64,000 bases of DNA from Bin55 sp963664665 (GTDB taxonomy: Bacteria > Pseudomonadota > Gammaproteobacteria > Pseudomonadales > Azotimanducaceae), in NCBI GenBank assembly GCA_963664665.2, contig CAXXMH010000005.1, positions 62,001-126,000 of the forward strand, in the 5' to 3' direction. Below, in pieces: positions 16,393 to 24,355 of the stretch (positions within the stretch are counted from its first letter, which is position 1; the number at the start of each line of letters is the position of its first letter). Made by a program: the position numbers and the translations under genes. Under the pieces are notes generated by a model that was not told the origin of the DNA, searched no databases, and saw nothing but the letters and a program-made list of their open reading frames with translations.

Positions 16393-17233
16393 TGACCACC
16401 TCGGTTCCGCTCTCTTCTGGCACGAAATCAGTCGGCACATATATCCGGTAAACCGGATGGATTCGTCCCCCTGCAACCAATGCTCGTGGTCCAGATCCAA
16501 AACCGATCGCTGACGTGTTCAGATGGCGCAACCAGGGATGAGCATGCTTCTCCGCAAAAACGAAGAAAAGTCGCCGTACCTTGACGCTTTGACACGCTTC
16601 AAGCAAATCCATTAGTCGGTTAGGTCGTAGCGTTGTCAGGGATTGAAAGATCTTGTCCATGTATTCGAAGTCACCGTGCGTTCGAACTCGATCTAGTGCC
16701 TCCAATATTGCTCTTTCGGGCGTGGAAGCTCGGATCGCCCAATGCCAAACACGGACTGCCTCTTCAAGCTTCCCTACATCACGATCCGACTCATCTATTC
16801 CTGTTAGATCGTCGCCGAATAGAGATCGTCGGTGGACCAACATTTCCGTACCTGTAGGTATGCGCTCCACCCATGCAGGCACGGACCCGTAGAAGTGAAC
16901 AAGCGGAGTCGCTCCGAGATAGAGATAGTGCTGAAATCCTGCTAATTCGAGTGCGCTCACTCCGCCAAGGTGCACATCGCAATTCAAGATTCGTTGCAAC
17001 GAGAGAATTACGCTTTCCCAAGATACCCTTGAACTGCTTTCTACTCCTATCGGTAAAGGTCGACGGTAAACCCCTCGTATGATGCGTTCTAGCCATCCGC
17101 GTGACACATATCGATGAATCGATTTGGAGTCAATACCTTCTGCCGTCAACCACGCGGTATCGACCAAGAATCCCGGTGGAACCTTGTCTAAGACCGGTTT
17201 TAAGCGACGAGTTCTAACTTGGCTATTAGCCAT
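16385..17233 (-). CDS. AbiEi-type antitoxin (type IV TA)
   Basis: A 282-aa AbiEi family antitoxin with an N-terminal winged-helix DNA-binding part (VDTAWLTAEGIDSKSIHRYVSRGWL, then GVYRRPL) followed by the helical C-terminal domain (VHLGGVSALELAGFQHYLYLG; ASTPERAILEAL). AbiEi proteins repress their own operon and counteract the AbiEii nucleotidyltransferase. The ATG at 17233 (MANSQ) is chosen because the repeated upstream DNA copies this exact start. The partner toxin is truncated to about 69 aa, so the antitoxin is functionally alone. Confidence 0.85.
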   Translation of the reverse strand: MANSQVRTRRLKPVLDKVPPGFLVDTAWLTAEGIDSKSIHRYVSRGWLERIIRGVYRRPLPIGVESSSRVSWESVILSLQRILNCDVHLGGVSALELAGFQHYLYLGATPLVHFYGSVPAWVERIPTGTEMLVHRRSLFGDDLTGIDESDRDVGKLEEAVRVWHWAIRASTPERAILEALDRVRTHGDFEYMDKIFQSLTTLRPNRLMDLLEACQSVKVRRLFFVFAEKHAHPWLRHLNTSAIGFGSGPRALVAGGRIHPVYRIYVPTDFVPEESGTEVVNA

Positions 17234-17329
17234 GAAAATCAAGTTTTTTCAAAATATGTCGCGAATAGATTTTGTATTTTATTAAATTAGACGGCTATTA
17301 GCCATCTAAATTAGATTTATTCAAAATAA
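17221..17329. repeat. Duplicated operator/start region of abiEi
   Basis: Two imperfect 37-base direct repeats lie at 17221-17257 and 17293-17329. Each begins with the perfect palindrome GGCTATTAGCC and ends with TTCAAAATA. The first copy overlaps the abiEi start codon. The second is 72 bases upstream and even reproduces ATGGCTAATAGCC in the gene's orientation before hitting a stop. AbiEi proteins are known to bind repeats at their own promoter, so this is a likely autoregulatory site (inference). Confidence 0.65.
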
Positions 17330-17777
17330 CGCACTATTCAAAAACACGAATACGAACGATCAATTTACCCTAAATCTGAAATTAGGCGCGTGTGAAAATG
17401 GCGATCCTCCATGTCGTGAGTCTTTGGGGGCTAGATCTTCTAGGTTCTTTCAGGATTCCCATAGATCTACCGCATGCTCAGCAAATCAAAAGATCTCGAC
17501 CGTACCATCCTCTCTCGGTATAGGGGACACGCTGTTTAAGTAAGTGATCGACAGCACGTTTCGACACTTGTGGAGCACGTGAAGTGAGTTTCTAACACCG
17601 TTCGTTTGACCGCGAAACATGCCATCGTGCGCTGACGACAGCGACATTCTGACATCATTTACTTCTACCCGATCACACGCAATAAATCAAAACCGAATCT
17701 CAATCAAAACTCGATTCGCGCTAGACTAAACTTCACCGGTCGCGACGCATTACGTGATCCGCGGAGGGATTTATATT
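17330..17777. other. Intergenic region, AT-rich at its left end
   Basis: Beyond the duplicated abiEi operator the region contains no gene I can support. Its right end holds the GGAGG Shine-Dalgarno of the membrane-protein gene at 17778. Confidence 0.5.
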
Positions 17778-18137
17778 GTGACTCCGGATTTCCTGATGGT
17801 GACACTTGCAGTCGTAATCAGGATCGTGCTCACCGCGTTGATCGTCATGCTCCTCGCTTGGTACATACTTCAAATTCGCCCCATTCCCTATGTCAAGGCG
17901 TTTTTGATCTCATCGGCGGCTCACTTGCTCGCGAAAGCGGCCGACGTGCTGCTTCATTGGCCTCTTGAGATCGTCGCAGCGATTCCCGGTCTGGTGCTTC
18001 TCGTTCTCACTTTTCTGTTATTCGACGCTAGTGTTAAGCGAATACTGGCAGTGTGGTTTGTTGGTTTCGGTATCTATCTGGTTATCCATGCACTCCTCTC
18101 GGTATTGTTCGATGTGACGTTCTTATTCGCTTTCTAG
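17778..18137 (+). CDS. Small polytopic membrane protein of unknown function
   Basis: A 119-aa very hydrophobic protein with about four transmembrane helices (near residues 8-28, 36-50, 58-78 and 88-110). The GTG at 17778 is chosen because GGAGGG lies nine bases upstream; a GTG 24 bases earlier has no such site. No family is recognised. It stands alone upstream of a TonB-dependent receptor, separated by 155 bases, and may or may not be co-transcribed with it. Confidence 0.6.
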   Translation: MTPDFLMVTLAVVIRIVLTALIVMLLAWYILQIRPIPYVKAFLISSAAHLLAKAADVLLHWPLEIVAAIPGLVLLVLTFLLFDASVKRILAVWFVGFGIYLVIHALLSVLFDVTFLFAF

Positions 18138-18292
18138 ATGCTGGGTTAACGCAGTGATTCAATCAAGCACTGTTCCGAACTCACTGAAGACCCGAGATTG
18201 AACTGAAATATCGTCAACTTCGTGGGGATCTATAAGCGAATGCTCTAACGTACCGCGAATAATTCGCGGCTATTACTCTGAGGGGAACGCAC

Positions 18293-21277
18293 ATGCTTGC
18301 AGGGAAGCTCTACGCGTCGATCCTATGTGCCGTGCTCCTTGCGGGGGTCGGCGCGAATCAAACAACGTTAGCTCAAGACGAAGAAGCCCAAGTCGAAGAG
18401 CTGATCGTGACAGGTTCGCGAATTCGAGACGCGAACGTGGTCAGCTCGTCACAAATCACCACGATTCAGGTCGAAGATATCGCCGATCGAGGTATCACTC
18501 GTATCGAAGACTACCTGAATGATCTTCCGCAGATCTCACCCGGACAGGCGATTACCTCGTCCAACGGTTCTTCAGGCACTGCGACCGTTAATCTCCGAAA
18601 CCTTGATTGCTCGCGCACGCTGGTTCTACTTAACGGCCAACGCATGGCGCCTGGTACCACCGGTGGCAGCAACTGCGCTGATCTCAACGCGGTACCTTCC
18701 CTCTTACTCGAACGCGTCGAAGTGCTGACTGGTGGTGCGTCGTCGGTTTACGGCTCCGACGCGGTCGCCGGTGTTGTCAACTTCATCCCCGATGATGAGT
18801 TTGAAGGATTCAAGGCCAGCATGACACATAGCTTCTATCAACACAACAACGACAACCGCGAACTGCGGGACCTAGTCCGTTCGTTCGATTACGAAATCGC
18901 AGACGAGAACGTAACTTCGGGTGACACAACCAAATTGGCGATTGCGTTAGGTGGATCGGTCTTCGAAGATCGCGGCCACATAACGGGTTTCGTAGAGAAA
19001 ACGGACACGCGTCCGATCCTGCAGGGAGAATACGATATCTCTGCGTGCGCACTCACCGGTGGAAAGAGTGCATGTGGTGGCTCATCGACGATACCGCCTG
19101 GTCGCTGGGCTGACTTCGGAGCATACACAAATCTCGGTTTTCAAAACCTCGATCCCGAGATCGAGGAACTTGATCTCAAGGTCCAAGGCGATGAGTTCGT
19201 TCCTCGGGCAGGACAAACATTCAACTACAACCCGACCAATTTCTTCCAGCGCCCAGACGATCGTGTGAATACCGGGTTCTTCGGCAATTTCGAGCTCAAC
19301 AAACATTTAGAGATTTATGCAAGCCTGAGATCCATGGCATCTGAGTCCAACGCTCAAATTGCGTATTCAGGAACGTTCGGTACTATCAGTCAGTTCCCGT
19401 GCTACAACCCACTACTGTCGCAACAGCAATTCGACGTAGCTTGCGGGAACTGGGTCGGAATGGGCGGCGACCATGCTCCCGATTTCGCGGATGGAGATGA
19501 AGCACTCGGTTACCTCTCCAATCTGAGTCAAGCAAAAAGCGACGGCACGATCATCGACTTCAAGGCGCCACTGACTTCACTAAAGCGCAACGTTGAAGGA
19601 TTGCCTCGTCAGAGCATCACGTCGTACGACAACGTCACGCAAGTTTTCGGCGTACGTGGAGCGTTCACCGACACTTGGACCTACGACGCCAACTACCAGT
19701 TATCCGAAGTGAACTATGTCAATGAATATCGCAATGACCTTTCTGTGACCAACATCAATCGTGCGATCGATGTGGTTAGTATCAATGGCGTACCTACTTG
19801 CGTTGCCGCGATAAACGGAACTGATCCGAATTGCATCCCGTACGATCTTTTCAACGGAGGTCTACCGGGGGACGCCGGTATACAAAGCGTCATAGACGGG
19901 GGTCAAGAACTTCAGGACTATATCGCTCAGTCCACTTTCATCATCGGATCGGGTACGCAACGCATCTTACAGGGCATCATCTCAGGCGAAACGCCGATCA
20001 CGATTCCGGGCGCGCCTGGTTCATTGTCTGTGGCGCTCGGATACGAGTCCAGAGAATTGAAGGCAATCTTCAGTCCTGACGGGGCAAGTATTGCGGGAGA
20101 CCGCGCCGGATCCGGCGGCGCTGCCGTACCTTTGTCAGGTGAATACAACGTCGACGAGTTTTTCGTGGAACTAGGTATTCCAATCATGGAGAACTTCAGT
20201 CTCGACGTCGGCTATCGCTACGCGGACTACTCCACCGACCAGACCACCAATACGTATAAGGCTGGTGCGTTTTACCGGGTAAGCACCGGCATTGCGATCC
20301 GTGGAACCTACCAGTCGGCGATTCGCCATGCGAATCTATCCGAGTTGTACTCGCCTATGGGTGACAGTCTGACTGACCTACCGGACGATCCTTGTGGTTT
20401 AAACATGACCGCGACCCAAGCCCAGTGCGTTAATACCGGCTTACCCGCCAGACTCTACGGTAACGACTTGAAATCACCCGCCGACCAATACAACATTCGC
20501 TACGGCGGGAATCCGATGACGGTCCCTGAGGAGTCGGATTCGATCACTATCGGCATGGTATTTACCCCTCAGGCTTTCGACGAATTGACGCTGACCTTGG
20601 ACTATTTCGATATTAATCTGAAACAAGGCATCGGCGCTATTCCGGCGGCTAGTTCGCTGACTAAGTGCCTCGAGACAGGCAACGCGATGTTTTGCGACAA
20701 CATCCACCGACATCCGACGAATGGATCTCTGTGGTTATCTGGCGGCTACATCGACACGTTCACCACAAACATTACCGAAGAGACCATCAAAGGTATCGAC
20801 ATCATCTTCGATTACAACGTTGACACGCCATTTGGCCCTTTGGGCATTGAAGGTGTGACCACGCGCGTGCTTGAAGCGAGCTTCATCGAACTACCCGGCG
20901 AACCGACCACAGAGTGCGTTGGAAACTGGGGTCTTGTGTGCGGCAAGAATCCGCAACCTAAATGGAGTGGGAACTACAAGGCGACCATATACACTGAATA
21001 TGACGTCCGCCTATCTCTCGGCATGCGCTATCTCGGCGAGTCTTCAGATCTCGGTGACAATATGATCGATTTCGATGCCGAGACCTACTGGGATCTCACC
21101 ACCGAATGGAACGGCTCTGACACCTATACCGCCACGGTCGGCATCAGCAATCTCCTCGACACTGACCCGCAGGTCAGTTCTGATGCGGGTACTCATCCGG
21201 GTAATGGCAACACGTTTCCAGCGTATTTCGATGCGCTAGGTCGTTATGTGTTCTTCAATCTGGGCGTGAACTTTTAA
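18293..21277 (+). CDS. TonB-dependent outer-membrane receptor (large)
   Basis: A 994-aa TonB-dependent receptor. The signal peptide ends near residue 28 (TTLAQ-DEE). A TonB box (EELIVTGSRI) follows at about 35-44. The plug domain carries LVLLNGQRMAPG, ERVEVLTGGASSVYGSDAVAGVVNFI and similar strands. The remainder is a 22-strand barrel with long cysteine-containing loops, ending in FFNLGVNF, a typical outer-membrane C-terminal signature. The subtype with RDANVVSSSQITTI and LRNLDCSRTLVLL is common in marine gammaproteobacteria and sphingomonads and usually imports organic compounds, not siderophores (family knowledge). No adjacent catabolic genes reveal the substrate. Confidence 0.93.
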   Translation: MLAGKLYASILCAVLLAGVGANQTTLAQDEEAQVEELIVTGSRIRDANVVSSSQITTIQVEDIADRGITRIEDYLNDLPQISPGQAITSSNGSSGTATVNLRNLDCSRTLVLLNGQRMAPGTTGGSNCADLNAVPSLLLERVEVLTGGASSVYGSDAVAGVVNFIPDDEFEGFKASMTHSFYQHNNDNRELRDLVRSFDYEIADENVTSGDTTKLAIALGGSVFEDRGHITGFVEKTDTRPILQGEYDISACALTGGKSACGGSSTIPPGRWADFGAYTNLGFQNLDPEIEELDLKVQGDEFVPRAGQTFNYNPTNFFQRPDDRVNTGFFGNFELNKHLEIYASLRSMASESNAQIAYSGTFGTISQFPCYNPLLSQQQFDVACGNWVGMGGDHAPDFADGDEALGYLSNLSQAKSDGTIIDFKAPLTSLKRNVEGLPRQSITSYDNVTQVFGVRGAFTDTWTYDANYQLSEVNYVNEYRNDLSVTNINRAIDVVSINGVPTCVAAINGTDPNCIPYDLFNGGLPGDAGIQSVIDGGQELQDYIAQSTFIIGSGTQRILQGIISGETPITIPGAPGSLSVALGYESRELKAIFSPDGASIAGDRAGSGGAAVPLSGEYNVDEFFVELGIPIMENFSLDVGYRYADYSTDQTTNTYKAGAFYRVSTGIAIRGTYQSAIRHANLSELYSPMGDSLTDLPDDPCGLNMTATQAQCVNTGLPARLYGNDLKSPADQYNIRYGGNPMTVPEESDSITIGMVFTPQAFDELTLTLDYFDINLKQGIGAIPAASSLTKCLETGNAMFCDNIHRHPTNGSLWLSGGYIDTFTTNITEETIKGIDIIFDYNVDTPFGPLGIEGVTTRVLEASFIELPGEPTTECVGNWGLVCGKNPQPKWSGNYKATIYTEYDVRLSLGMRYLGESSDLGDNMIDFDAETYWDLTTEWNGSDTYTATVGISNLLDTDPQVSSDAGTHPGNGNTFPAYFDALGRYVFFNLGVNF

Positions 21278-21444
21278 GGTCGAGATTCAAATTCTGATTC
21301 GACGCAACCTGTTACTGTAAAACGGTTGGCTGATTGGGAGCGATGTAGGCTCGTCGAAACTGTATAGATCTCCGGTGCAAATCCCTGATTGCAACTCGCA
21401 GAAGTCGTATTAAACTTCGCTAATGGTCGGACTCCAGAAAACTT

Positions 21445-22008
21445 GTGCACCCGGTTCATAGCGCAAGCGAAATACAAAATGCTGTAGAAACCTTGCGCCC
21501 GCTTGGTTCGAAGCCTGCGTGGCTCACGCATGAAGCGTTAAAAGGAATAGGTGAACAAGCACCCACAAGGACGCTGAGCGACGAGGAAGATCAACTTCTC
21601 GCAAGCAAACTACGTAGCTGGCAAAAGTCTCTTTACGATCAATTCTCTAAGGCGTCCGACGTTCTCGATGCGGATCTCAAGAATGTTGATCCTAAAGCTT
21701 TCGAGGATCCCGATGGCGTAGCGTTCGAATCTCTCTACATGGGCGAAACCCAATACGTGACGACACTCAATGAACTGAGAGCGATGCACGATTCGCTATT
21801 TCAAAGCGGCGCAGATTCAATTCGCGGCAATGCTACTCATCAGGCGATAGCAGATCTCATTGGACTGTATGAAATGATCATTGGCTGTATCCAAGAGATC
21901 CGATGGTCGGTTCAGATTCTCGAAGGTTTACGTGATCCAGTTGTCGGCCCGCCTATCAAAAACGGCGCCGATTTCATTTCGGCGTTAGACGAGCCCGACT
22001 CGCAATAG
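21445..22008 (+). CDS. Hypothetical helical protein upstream of a RelE-like gene
   Basis: A 187-aa, mostly alpha-helical acidic protein: residues 45-75 are charged helices and residues 130-165 form an amphipathic helix (IADLIGLYEMIIGCIQEIRWSV). It is not recognisable as a known antitoxin. It ends three bases before the RelE/ParE-like gene, so the two are almost certainly one transcription unit. It may be an unusual antitoxin or a filler gene (inference). The start is uncertain; an internal start cannot be excluded. Confidence 0.6.
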   Translation: MHPVHSASEIQNAVETLRPLGSKPAWLTHEALKGIGEQAPTRTLSDEEDQLLASKLRSWQKSLYDQFSKASDVLDADLKNVDPKAFEDPDGVAFESLYMGETQYVTTLNELRAMHDSLFQSGADSIRGNATHQAIADLIGLYEMIIGCIQEIRWSVQILEGLRDPVVGPPIKNGADFISALDEPDSQ

Positions 22009-22011
22009 TCA

Positions 22012-22290
22012 TTGTTAAAAATCAATGCGGTTAGCCGTCCAGGACGTCGGTTCAAGAAGCAATCGAAACGCTTGAGCGAGGAAATGCAAGATGAACTCAA
22101 GAAAGTAATCGACGAACTCTTGGACGGAAATCTCTCCAGTGGAAGAAATCTAAAGAAACTTCGCTCAGATATAGCTTTGTATTCTGTGAGGCTAAATCAA
22201 CAATATCGATTCGTGTTTTTGCTCTCTGACGTCGCGATCGCAAAACCTATTGCGGTTGGACCACACGACGAGGCGTACAGGCTAAACTGA
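22012..22290 (+). CDS. RelE/ParE-superfamily toxin-like protein
   Basis: A 92-aa basic protein with the RelE/ParE layout: an N-terminal helix (RRFKKQSKRLSEEMQDELKKVIDELL), then LKKLRSDIALYSVRLNQQYRFVFLL, matching the R-x-R-x-x-Y-R-hydrophobic core of mRNA interferase and gyrase-poison relatives. The start is TTG at 22012 immediately after the previous stop. The C-terminus has VGPHDEAYRL, resembling the usual G-x-H-D/x-Y ending. It converges on the oligopeptide transporter operon. Confidence 0.75.
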   Translation: MLKINAVSRPGRRFKKQSKRLSEEMQDELKKVIDELLDGNLSSGRNLKKLRSDIALYSVRLNQQYRFVFLLSDVAIAKPIAVGPHDEAYRLN

Positions 22291-22351
22291 GTTCTCGGTT
22301 AAACAGTTAGGTCGAATAAATCAACCGAAGCATTCTGCTCACGTCGGCAAC

Positions 22352-23359
22352 CTAAGACGGGGTCTGAGCGCGTGGTTCGGACTCTATTCGTTCCCAGTGG
22401 TGACACGCAATCGAAGCGTCGACGTCAACTCGTTCACGCACTGGTTTTCGATTGATACAAACCGATGTCGCGTGTGAACATCTTGTGTGAAATCGACAGC
22501 CAGTAGGCGGCGTAATGGGCGAAGGCACGTCGCCGCTCAGGATTACTCTGTCCCTGCTAGCCGTAGGATCCGGCATCGGAATCGCTGAAAGCAGCGCCTG
22601 CGTATAGGGATGTTTTGGCGCTTTGTAAATTTGCTGCGCGTCTTCGGTTTCAACGATTTCGCCCAAATACATCACCGCGACTTGATCGGAAATGTGTTTC
22701 ACGACTGCCAAATCGTGTGCAATGAAGATCAGGGCCAGGTTCATCTCGCGCTGGAGGTCGAGGAGCAGGTTGATCACCTGCGATTGAACCGAAACATCTA
22801 GCGCCGATACCGCTTCATCGCAAACGATCAACTTCGGCTCAAGCGCGATCGCGCGCGCGATCCCGATCCGCTGACGTTGGCCTCCAGAGAACTCATGCGG
22901 AAAGCGATTCGCGGCTAGCGGGTCCAAGCCCACCCGTTCAAGCAGGCGCGCAACTCGTTGCTGTCGCTCCTCAGGCGTACCTACCTTATGGATGACAAAC
23001 GGTTCCCCGAGAATCTTTCCAACCGTGTGACGTGAATTGAGCGATTCGAACGGATCCTGAAAGATGATCTGTATGTCGCGACGCAAAGCGCGTAAACGCT
23101 TGCGATCCATCTGCGTGACGTCTTCGCCTTCGAAGTAAACCGACCCCGACGTTGGCTCGTGCAACCTGAGCAACGCTTTTCCAACCGTGCTCTTACCGCA
23201 ACCCGACTCGCCGACTAGCCCAAGCGTTTCGCCACGTCTAACCTCGAATGACACATCATCGACCGCATGGACTTGACCGACCGTGCGAAGAAACAATCCG
23301 CCTCGCACCGGAAAGTGCTTCGTTAGTCGTTCGACGCGAAGTAACGGGGAGTCGTTCAT
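22352..23359 (-). CDS. Oligopeptide ABC transporter ATP-binding protein (OppF/DppF-like)
   Basis: A 335-aa ATPase of the peptide/nickel ABC family. Walker A is GESGCGKST (50-58), the signature is SGGQRQR, Walker B is LIVCDEAVSALD, and the H-loop is IFIAHDLAVV. The C-terminal oligopeptide-type extension has CRFHTRCSHA, a cysteine motif linked to an iron-sulfur cluster in some members. The start overlaps the OppD-like stop by four bases. It is the last gene of the five-gene importer operon. Confidence 0.93.
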   Translation of the reverse strand: MNDSPLLRVERLTKHFPVRGGLFLRTVGQVHAVDDVSFEVRRGETLGLVGESGCGKSTVGKALLRLHEPTSGSVYFEGEDVTQMDRKRLRALRRDIQIIFQDPFESLNSRHTVGKILGEPFVIHKVGTPEERQQRVARLLERVGLDPLAANRFPHEFSGGQRQRIGIARAIALEPKLIVCDEAVSALDVSVQSQVINLLLDLQREMNLALIFIAHDLAVVKHISDQVAVMYLGEIVETEDAQQIYKAPKHPYTQALLSAIPMPDPTASRDRVILSGDVPSPITPPTGCRFHTRCSHATSVCINRKPVRERVDVDASIACHHWERIESEPRAQTPS

Positions 23360-24354
23360 GCGGACACTACCACGTCCTGGTCTAGTTCACGCCAGCGTAG
23401 ACACGCGACCGTACGTCCTTCGCTAGCAGTCTCAAGCGCGGGTTTGGCTTGTGAGCACTGATCCTGCGCAAATTCGCACCGGTTGCTGAAGCGGCACCCG
23501 ACCGGCAACTCGTCGATACTCGGGACCACGCCTGGAATCGTCGGCAAGACCGACTTCGACTCACTCTCTAAGCGCGGAATGGACGCCAGCAAACCTTTGG
23601 TGTAGGGATGCAACGGCGACTTAAAGAGTGCCTCAACCGGCGCCTCTTCCGCCACTCGACCCGCATACATGACCACGACTCGTGACGCCAGTTCCGCAAT
23701 GACGCCTAAATCATGGGTGATGAAGATGATCGACATGCCGTATTCGGACTGAAGATCGCGAAGCAATTCGAGAATCTGTGCCTGGATCGTAACATCAAGT
23801 GCCGTCGTGGGTTCATCCGCAATGAGAATGCGCGGTCTACTTGAAAGCGCCATCGCGATCATGACACGTTGTCGCATACCGCCCGATAGCTGATGGGGGT
23901 ATTCGTCGAGACGACGTTCGGCGGCGGGAATGCCTACGTGATCCATTAATCGCAGTGCTTCTTGACGGATTTCGGCTTTCGACGCGTCGGGATGATGCAA
24001 GCGATAGGACTCACCCAGTTGCTTGCCCACGCGGTGTACTGGATTCAATGCCGTCATCGGTTCCTGGAAGATCATTGCGACTTGACCACCGCGAACTCGG
24101 CTGAATTCCTCGGAGGTCAGCTGCGTAAGGTCGTGACCGTCAAATCGAATAGCACCGCCAGTAATTCGTCCGGCGGGTCTTGGAAGTAAGCCCATGACCG
24201 CCAAAGCCGTCACGCTCTTTCCACAACCCGACTCGCCAACAAGACCGAGCGTTTCACCTTCCTCGAGTTCGATGCTCACCTCATCGATGACATCAACGAT
24301 CCCTTCGTCGGTTTCGAACGAGATCGCAAGATCCTCAATCGAGAGGAGTGGCAT
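23356..24354 (-). CDS. Oligopeptide ABC transporter ATP-binding protein (OppD/DppD-like)
   Basis: A 332-aa ATPase with Walker A (GESGCGKSV, about 37-45), signature LSGGMRQR, Walker B ILIADEPTTALD and H-loop IFITHDLGVI. The C-terminus contains GCRFSNRCEFAQDQC, the oligopeptide-type cysteine motif. It pairs with the OppF-like ATPase as the heterodimeric motor of the importer. It begins one base after the stop of the substrate-binding gene, so expression is coupled. Confidence 0.93.
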   Translation of the reverse strand: MPLLSIEDLAISFETDEGIVDVIDEVSIELEEGETLGLVGESGCGKSVTALAVMGLLPRPAGRITGGAIRFDGHDLTQLTSEEFSRVRGGQVAMIFQEPMTALNPVHRVGKQLGESYRLHHPDASKAEIRQEALRLMDHVGIPAAERRLDEYPHQLSGGMRQRVMIAMALSSRPRILIADEPTTALDVTIQAQILELLRDLQSEYGMSIIFITHDLGVIAELASRVVVMYAGRVAEEAPVEALFKSPLHPYTKGLLASIPRLESESKSVLPTIPGVVPSIDELPVGCRFSNRCEFAQDQCSQAKPALETASEGRTVACLRWRELDQDVVVSA

Positions 24355-24355
24355 A

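Noticed and set aside
21280..21440. A tRNA-like string with GGTGCAAATCCC after the TonB receptor
   Set aside because: No matching acceptor, D-arm or anticodon stem could be paired, so it is not a tRNA or riboswitch that I can support.
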